DNA from: a virus
Length of the DNA: 64,000 nucleotides
Strand: one strand, 5' to 3'
IMG/VR virus record: IMGVR_UViG_3300043399_000587
Location: 1 to 64,000 of that record
A model generated the notes under the pieces. That model saw only the letters and a program-made list of their open reading frames with translations. It was not told where the DNA came from and did not search any database. Below, piece after piece: positions 59,956 to 64,000 of this stretch. Position 1 is the stretch's first letter; each line of letters begins with the position of its first letter. The position numbers and the translations under genes were made by a program.

Positions 59956-60310
59956 AGCAGCTTTTGCTCCTTATAAAATAAAAGGGTTACATCCATTACG
60001 TGATACTATCATTGTTTCTGATATGTTGTTTGATGAACGTATCAGCAGTGGCGGAATAGTTCTTATTAATGACGATATGAAAAGTTCTGGAATTCGTCCA
60101 CGTTGGGCAAAAGTATTTGCAGTAGGACCTGAACAAAAGGACGTAAAGGTAGGGCAATATATCCTAATTAGTCACGGTCGTTGGACTAGAGGCATTAGAA
60201 TAGAAGACGAACACGGTGAACACACAATACGTAAAGTTGACAACAATGATGTATTGATGGTAAGTGATGAACCTGTTAACGATCAAACAATGAGTGATAA
60301 AGTATATTAA
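59945..60310 (+). CDS. gp31: Co-chaperonin gp31 (GroES-like)
   Basis: A 121-residue protein with GroES-type HPLRDTIIVSDMLFDERISS followed by GGIVLINDDM (mobile-loop region) and VKVGQYILISHG. T4 gp31 replaces GroES so that GroEL can fold the major capsid protein. The RWTRGIRIEDEHGEHTI end is family-typical for phage versions. Confidence 0.88.
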   Translation: MESKAAFAPYKIKGLHPLRDTIIVSDMLFDERISSGGIVLINDDMKSSGIRPRWAKVFAVGPEQKDVKVGQYILISHGRWTRGIRIEDEHGEHTIRKVDNNDVLMVSDEPVNDQTMSDKVY

Positions 60311-60319
60311 GGTAAAAAA

Positions 60320-60610
60320 ATGAAATGGTTTAATAAATGGTTTGCTAAGAAATGCAAACAAGCATGGGAAGATTCACGTGCGGAGGAGCCAATTAGAGAT
60401 CCTTCTTCATCACTAGGTTCAACTAAGGTTATTCACAGCCATGGCATGAATTTTACAATCTATCGTGCAAACGGTGGTTATGTAATTGAGACTAGAACAT
60501 ATGATAAGAAGCGTGATTCTATTGATCACAATCTTCACATCATCACTGACGATAAAGAGTTAGGTGAGGAACTGGGTAAAATAATCGCATATCAATCATT
60601 AAGGAGTTAA
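60320..60610 (+). CDS. Conserved phage protein, 96 residues
   Basis: Begins MKWFNKWFAKKCKQAWED, then MNFTIYRANGGYVIETRTYD and LGEELGKIIAYQSL. A basic amphipathic N-terminus and a beta-type core. Found next to gp31 and gp44 here; function unknown. Confidence 0.78.
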   Translation: MKWFNKWFAKKCKQAWEDSRAEEPIRDPSSSLGSTKVIHSHGMNFTIYRANGGYVIETRTYDKKRDSIDHNLHIITDDKELGEELGKIIAYQSLRS

Positions 60611-60613
60611 TAT

Positions 60614-61297
60614 ATGGAAGCAACAATCAACACATATCGAAGTGCAAGTGCCATTAACACTAGTATGGCAAGGGTGTATAAACATACCGGGCTAGCAATT
60701 TTAGTCAGTATGCTAGTTAGTTATTTTGTAGGTAATAGTCCAGAACTACTACGATTTTTCTTTACTGGTATTACTAAATGGATTGTAATTTTTGCCCCAT
60801 TAGTAGCAGTATTTGGAATTTCAATGGCATTGAATGCAAATCCTCCAAAGTCTATTGCGCAATTGATGTTATATGGATTTGCGGCACTTATGGGTTTAAG
60901 TTTTTCTACTATCTTTGCGGTATACCAACTAGGTAGTATTTTTACAGCATTTATGGGTGCAGCCGTTTTATTTGGCGTAATGAGCATTTACGGATACTTT
61001 ACTAAAACTAGTTTGGATAGTATTGGTAAATTCATGTTTGTAGGTCTTATTGCTATAATCATTGCAAGTATTATCAACATTTTTATCGGCAGTAGCGTAT
61101 TTGCTATGGTAATTAGCGCATTGGCTATTATCATTTTCTTGGGATTAACTGCATATGACACACAAAGGATTCGTGAAATGGTTAGTATAGATAGAGAATC
61201 CGGGTCAATTGAAATCCAAGGTGCCTTGTCATTGTATATTAATTTCATTAATATATTCCTATCTCTACTACAACTATTTGGTGATAAAAAAGAATGA
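60614..61297 (+). CDS. Bax inhibitor-1 family membrane protein
   Basis: A 227-residue protein with about seven membrane segments, matching the BI-1/YbhL family: LMGLSFSTIFAVYQLGSI, YGYFTKTSLDSIGKFMF and the C-terminal GLTAYDTQRIREM with ALSLYINFINIFLSLLQLF. The bacterial members are calcium-leak type channels of the inner membrane. In a phage it may alter host membrane physiology. Ribosome site AAGGAG. It overlaps gp44 by 4 bp. Confidence 0.9.
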   Translation: MEATINTYRSASAINTSMARVYKHTGLAILVSMLVSYFVGNSPELLRFFFTGITKWIVIFAPLVAVFGISMALNANPPKSIAQLMLYGFAALMGLSFSTIFAVYQLGSIFTAFMGAAVLFGVMSIYGYFTKTSLDSIGKFMFVGLIAIIIASIINIFIGSSVFAMVISALAIIIFLGLTAYDTQRIREMVSIDRESGSIEIQGALSLYINFINIFLSLLQLFGDKKE

Positions 61298-62220
61298 AGA
61301 ACACACTTTGGGTTGAATCGTACCGTCCGAAAACAATAGATGAATATGTTTTCGTGGATGAACGTCAAAAGCAACAAGTCCAACAATGGATTCGTGATGA
61401 AAGTATCCCGCATCTATTACTCAGTGGTGACCCGGGTACGGGAAAAACAACTTTGGCTAAAGTTCTTATCAATGAACTTAAAGTTGAAGATTACGATGTA
61501 CTTGAAATTAATGCGTCACGTGAAAACGGCATTGATAATTTGCGTGAAAAAATCAATGGATTCGTGCAAACTATGCCGTTTGGGCAATTCAAGATTGTAT
61601 TGTTGGACGAGGCTGATTATCTAACTCAACCTGCACAAGCAGCATTGCGTAATGATATGGAAGCATATCATCAGACAGTTAGGTACATTCTTACTTGTAA
61701 TTATCAATACAAGATTATCCCTGCACTTAAGAGTCGTTGTCATGAATTCCATATCAGTAAAACAGATATGACAGAATTTACAGCACGTGCAGCTACAGTA
61801 TTGGTAAGTGAGAATGTAGAGTTTGATTTAGATACATTGGATACATATGTTCGTGGAACATATCCCGATTTACGTAAATGTTTGAACCAACTACAAGTAA
61901 ACAGTAATACTGGTAAACTATTGCCACCAAAAACGCAAGAATCAGGTGAGAATTCGTTCTTGCTAGATGCGACTGCATTATTCAAACAAGGTAAAATCCT
62001 AGAAGGTCGTCAGCAATTGATGCAATATCTGTCACTATATCCAACACGTATTGAAGAAGTGTATCGTTGGATGTATGACAATCTAGACCTTTGGGGTAAA
62101 GAACAAGAAAAGAAAGATGCAGCTATCATTACTATTAGAAATGGTTTAGCGAATCTACCATTGGTAGGTATTCCTGAAATCTGTTTGGCAGCAACATTGT
62201 GTGAACTCACTACACCTTAA
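61294..62220 (+). CDS. gp44: Clamp loader large subunit gp44
   Basis: AAA+ ATPase of 308 residues that with gp62 loads the sliding clamp gp45. WVESYRPKTIDEYV at the N-terminus is the typical start. Walker A GDPGTGKT (45-52), Walker B LLDEAD (103-108), the SRC arginine-finger motif in LKSRCHEF. The C-terminal helical collar follows. Confidence 0.95.
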   Translation: MKNTLWVESYRPKTIDEYVFVDERQKQQVQQWIRDESIPHLLLSGDPGTGKTTLAKVLINELKVEDYDVLEINASRENGIDNLREKINGFVQTMPFGQFKIVLLDEADYLTQPAQAALRNDMEAYHQTVRYILTCNYQYKIIPALKSRCHEFHISKTDMTEFTARAATVLVSENVEFDLDTLDTYVRGTYPDLRKCLNQLQVNSNTGKLLPPKTQESGENSFLLDATALFKQGKILEGRQQLMQYLSLYPTRIEEVYRWMYDNLDLWGKEQEKKDAAIITIRNGLANLPLVGIPEICLAATLCELTTP

Positions 62221-62242
62221 CTGCTACTTTTCAGTGGAAACT

Positions 62243-62356
62243 ATGTCCATACTAGAAAATTTACAAATAATGCCTTGGAAAGACAACTTGCACAAGTCCA
62301 ATAAACATTCAGAAAATGAAGAAATATTAAACATGTTACTAGAAGGAAATAAATAA
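62243..62356 (+). CDS. Small protein of 37 residues, unknown
   Basis: A short frame between gp44 and the next gene: begins MSILENLQIMPWKDNL and ends MLLEGNK. Acidic and helical. No strong ribosome site, but the gap would otherwise be empty in a packed operon. Tentative. Confidence 0.45.
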   Translation: MSILENLQIMPWKDNLHKSNKHSENEEILNMLLEGNK

Positions 62357-62360
62357 ACGC

Positions 62361-62612
62361 ATGAGATATTTATTAATAACTTTTTTAAGAAAGCCTGGCG
62401 GGCAGATTGATGAGCAAGTGCAAGTATCTAAACGTGTCAGAGCTAGTGACAATCAAATGTGTAATGTCATTTTAGATTTTGCAAACAAAAAAGTAGAAAA
62501 GTGTGTTATTGAGGGTAAAGTAGTAGAAACTGATTTTTATCGAATGGTAGAATATTACAAAAAGATTTATCCTAACTTGGTAGCACAGTTAGAACAAGAA
62601 AACAACAAATAA
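62361..62612 (+). CDS. Conserved phage protein, 83 residues
   Basis: Begins MRYLLITFLRKPGGQIDEQV, then ASDNQMCNVILDFANKKVEK and a C-terminal YYKKIYPNLVAQLEQE helix; I recall this pattern from T4-like marine phages. Function unknown. It ends at a shared terminator. Confidence 0.8.
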   Translation: MRYLLITFLRKPGGQIDEQVQVSKRVRASDNQMCNVILDFANKKVEKCVIEGKVVETDFYRMVEYYKKIYPNLVAQLEQENNK

Positions 62613-62632
62613 ATGGGGCTTAAGCCCCATTT
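62611..62632. terminator. Bidirectional terminator between converging genes
   Basis: A 22-bp perfect palindrome with arms AAATGGGGCTT / AAGCCCCATTT between the 62361 gene (+) and phoH (-). Confidence 0.88.
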
Positions 62633-62633
62633 A

Positions 62634-63416
62634 TTAGCCATACAATTTTAGTATGTGTTCAATGATCTTATGTCTTTGGACATCTTTTACCTCAAATTTG
62701 CATAGGCTTAGCCCCGGAACTTGATAATGATTTAATTTCTCTATAAGATCCATTAAACCGTTTTGTGCAGTTTTTCTATCTGTTTGTTCGATATCCCCTG
62801 TAATAATTAATTTACTACCCTCACCTATCCTAGTCATGATCATTTTTAGTTGACTTGGGGTGCAGTTTTGTGACTCATCAAGAATAATCCAGCTATGCTT
62901 GAAATTCCTTCCTCGGCAAAATGCTAGGGGTGCAATTTCAATAATTTGTTCTTCTAGCATTGTTTGTATTTCTTTAACTGAGTAATATTCTTTGAGTACA
63001 TCTAATAATGGACGAGTCCATGGTTCCATTTTGGCATTTAAATCGCCAGGTAAAAATCCATGCTTCTCATCATCGACACCCACTGCAGGTCTGGTCAAAA
63101 TAATCTGATTACATTCTCCTGTTCTTAGAGCCTTAATAGCGGCCTGCATAGCCAAATACGTTTTTCCCGTACCTGCAGGCCCTGAAACTACGACAATATC
63201 GGTTTCATCGTCTAGAAGGGAAATAATGTATTTTTCTTGGTTGATCGATTTAGGAATAAGTTCGATCGGCTTTCTCAATTTTTTCGGCTGTGCTTGGCTG
63301 AAATCTATTGTTTTCGACTGATTAATATAGAAGGTTTTCGCTTCATTTCTCGGGAACTCTGTATATCTAGATGAATTTTCTTTACTGCGTAATGCGCCGG
63401 TTTTACGTTTGCTCAA
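62634..63416 (-). CDS. phoH: PhoH-like ATPase
   Basis: A 260-residue P-loop protein. The PhoH domain shows Walker A GPAGTGKT, LTRPAVGVDDEKHGFLPG and Walker B WIILDESQN. PhoH is widespread in marine phages; bacterial PhoH proteins can be RNA helicase/RNase type, but the phage role is unsettled. Start TTG 63416 with AAGGAG upstream (minus strand). A longer in-frame start at 63557 adds 47 residues without a ribosome site. A 5' leader hairpin (TGAATGC / GCATTCA) lies at 63439-63455. Confidence 0.88.
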   Translation of the reverse strand: MSKRKTGALRSKENSSRYTEFPRNEAKTFYINQSKTIDFSQAQPKKLRKPIELIPKSINQEKYIISLLDDETDIVVVSGPAGTGKTYLAMQAAIKALRTGECNQIILTRPAVGVDDEKHGFLPGDLNAKMEPWTRPLLDVLKEYYSVKEIQTMLEEQIIEIAPLAFCRGRNFKHSWIILDESQNCTPSQLKMIMTRIGEGSKLIITGDIEQTDRKTAQNGLMDLIEKLNHYQVPGLSLCKFEVKDVQRHKIIEHILKLYG

Positions 63417-63438
63417 GTTGTTCTCCTTTTCTAGAGCT

Positions 63439-63455
63439 ATGAATGCTTTGCATTC
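63439..63455 (-). other. Leader hairpin upstream of phoH
   Basis: Perfect inverted repeat TGAATGC-TTT-GCATTCA, 23 bp upstream of the TTG start on the minus strand. It could form a small RNA hairpin before the ribosome site. Confidence 0.5.
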
Positions 63456-63515
63456 AAAAATATTTAAACTACTTGTAGTGCAGGATACTAGCATACTTAA
63501 AACGCAACGATCATA

Positions 63516-63523
63516 GATAAATA
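63516..63523 (+). promoter_or_regulatory. Late promoter-like box
   Basis: GATAAATA on the plus strand, 60 bp before the 63584 gene, which has a second box closer by. May be redundant or chance. Confidence 0.4.
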
Positions 63524-63571
63524 TTAGGCTATCCTCTAATTTTTTTGATTTCAACAAATAATCTCTTTAGT

Positions 63572-63579
63572 GATAAATA
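63572..63579 (+). promoter_or_regulatory. Late promoter box, leaderless
   Basis: GATAAATA then CTAG then ATG 63584; same four-base spacing as the two minus-strand cases. Confidence 0.65.
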
Positions 63580-63583
63580 CTAG

Positions 63584-64000
63584 ATGAAGAATAAAACCGC
63601 AGACAATTTTTTTGACGATATTGACTTTGTAAGTATTATAAGCAACGTCAAGGGTATCATGACCAGTGATGGTTCTATGTCTACATTATTGGATTTTGAG
63701 CGTGTGCTAGACGAAGCAGATTTATACGCTTTTAAGAATTGGATCTATGGGGAACTAGTTCAAGGTCCGGATTCAGGTAGATATTCAGTAACATGCACAT
63801 TCATGTGGCCATATAAATTAATGCCTGATCCTAGTGGTGTGAAACGTCTAGCATCAATTGGATGTAGCATATCTTTTGCTAAAGGTAAAATAAAAGTTCC
63901 CATTGAAGTTAAAAACTATGATGACTTTGTGCAAGGAACTAGATATCCTAAAGGTGTTGAGAAAAAAGTTTGGTTTGTACAGATTGAAGTGCCCAAGGCA
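63584..64000 (+). CDS. Conserved phage protein, partial (runs off the right edge)
   Basis: The first 139 residues are visible: MKNKTADNFFDDIDFVSII, then LYAFKNWIYGELVQGPDSGR, VTCTFMWPYKLMPDPSG and KKVWFVQIEVPKA. I recall this pattern as a conserved T4-like cyanophage protein in the structural region. Function unknown. Late box directly upstream, no ribosome site. The end is outside the window. Confidence 0.78.
   Translation, partial: MKNKTADNFFDDIDFVSIISNVKGIMTSDGSMSTLLDFERVLDEADLYAFKNWIYGELVQGPDSGRYSVTCTFMWPYKLMPDPSGVKRLASIGCSISFAKGKIKVPIEVKNYDDFVQGTRYPKGVEKKVWFVQIEVPKA

Noticed and set aside
1-64000. Lysogeny module
   Set aside because: No integrase, excisionase, repressor pair or attachment-site-like repeat was found; gene content is that of a lytic T4-like phage.

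Overview
The window is a segment of a T4-like contractile-tailed phage (Caudoviricetes, former Myoviridae) with an AT-rich genome. The T4-type core is recognisable: replication and recombination genes (single-stranded DNA binding protein gp32, UvsX, UvsY, UvsW, a probable gp62, DexA-like exonuclease, primase gp61, helicase gp41, clamp loader gp44) and virion genes (neck gp13, gp14 and gp15, sheath gp18, tube gp19, head completion gp4, small terminase gp16, co-chaperonin gp31). Many other genes are of the kind found in marine and freshwater relatives of T4: PhoH, MazG, a 2OG-Fe(II) oxygenase, an A-type Fe-S carrier, a Bax-inhibitor-1 membrane protein and several homing endonucleases. The host cannot be read from the sequence. 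Visibly GC-richer early genes and a BPSL0761-type protein hint at a proteobacterial host. No integrase, tRNA or CRISPR was seen. Major capsid, portal, large terminase and a B-family polymerase are not in this window.

Layout. 0-5.7 kb: end of a repeat-bearing modular protein, then gp32, a GIY-YIG endonuclease with an in-frame amber codon, uvsX and uvsY. 5.7-9.1 kb: small orphan genes and an AAA+ ATPase behind seven near-identical host-type promoters (TTGACAATAAAT, 17-bp spacer, TATAAT-like). 9.1-19.7 kb: uvsW, probable gp62, unknown genes, oxygenase, dexA, half of a DnaE-like polymerase, a virion protein, primase and helicase. 19.7-27.2 kb: conserved phage proteins, a KxDG (ligase-like) protein, Fe-S carrier, RecB-like nuclease and two GIY-YIG genes. 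27.2-32.3 kb: tail-fibre and virion proteins and a holin-like protein. 32.3-36.3 kb: minus-strand island with Nudix, gp15-like and gp14-like genes. 36.3-40.3 kb: an eighth early promoter, MazG, gp13, dNMP kinase and HNH. 40.3-47.3 kb: sheath, tube, tube-like protein, gp4 and gp16. 47.3-51 kb: internal-head-type proteins, including a 979-residue modular protein. 51-58.2 kb: a long SGx-repeat fibre, GH19 endolysin and further virion proteins. 58.2-64 kb: the other DnaE-like half, gp31, BI-1, gp44 and phoH.

Regulation. Early genes use host sigma70-type promoters. Late genes follow boxes of the form NATAAATA, equivalent to the T4 late promoter. In at least seven genes the start codon lies only 4-6 nt after the box, which implies leaderless late mRNAs.

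Most notable: (1) a C-family (DnaE-like) polymerase core split into two compact genes 43 kb apart, with the nucleotide-binding GRGS motif in one and the catalytic aspartates in the other; (2) a repeated in-frame element encoding QGVAEG in two distant genes, which fits a T4 prohead-protease site and would cut the products into small internal-head proteins, one resembling ribosome modulation factor; (3) widespread leaderless late start sites; (4) the uniform early promoter array with dyad symmetry at the -10 regions.
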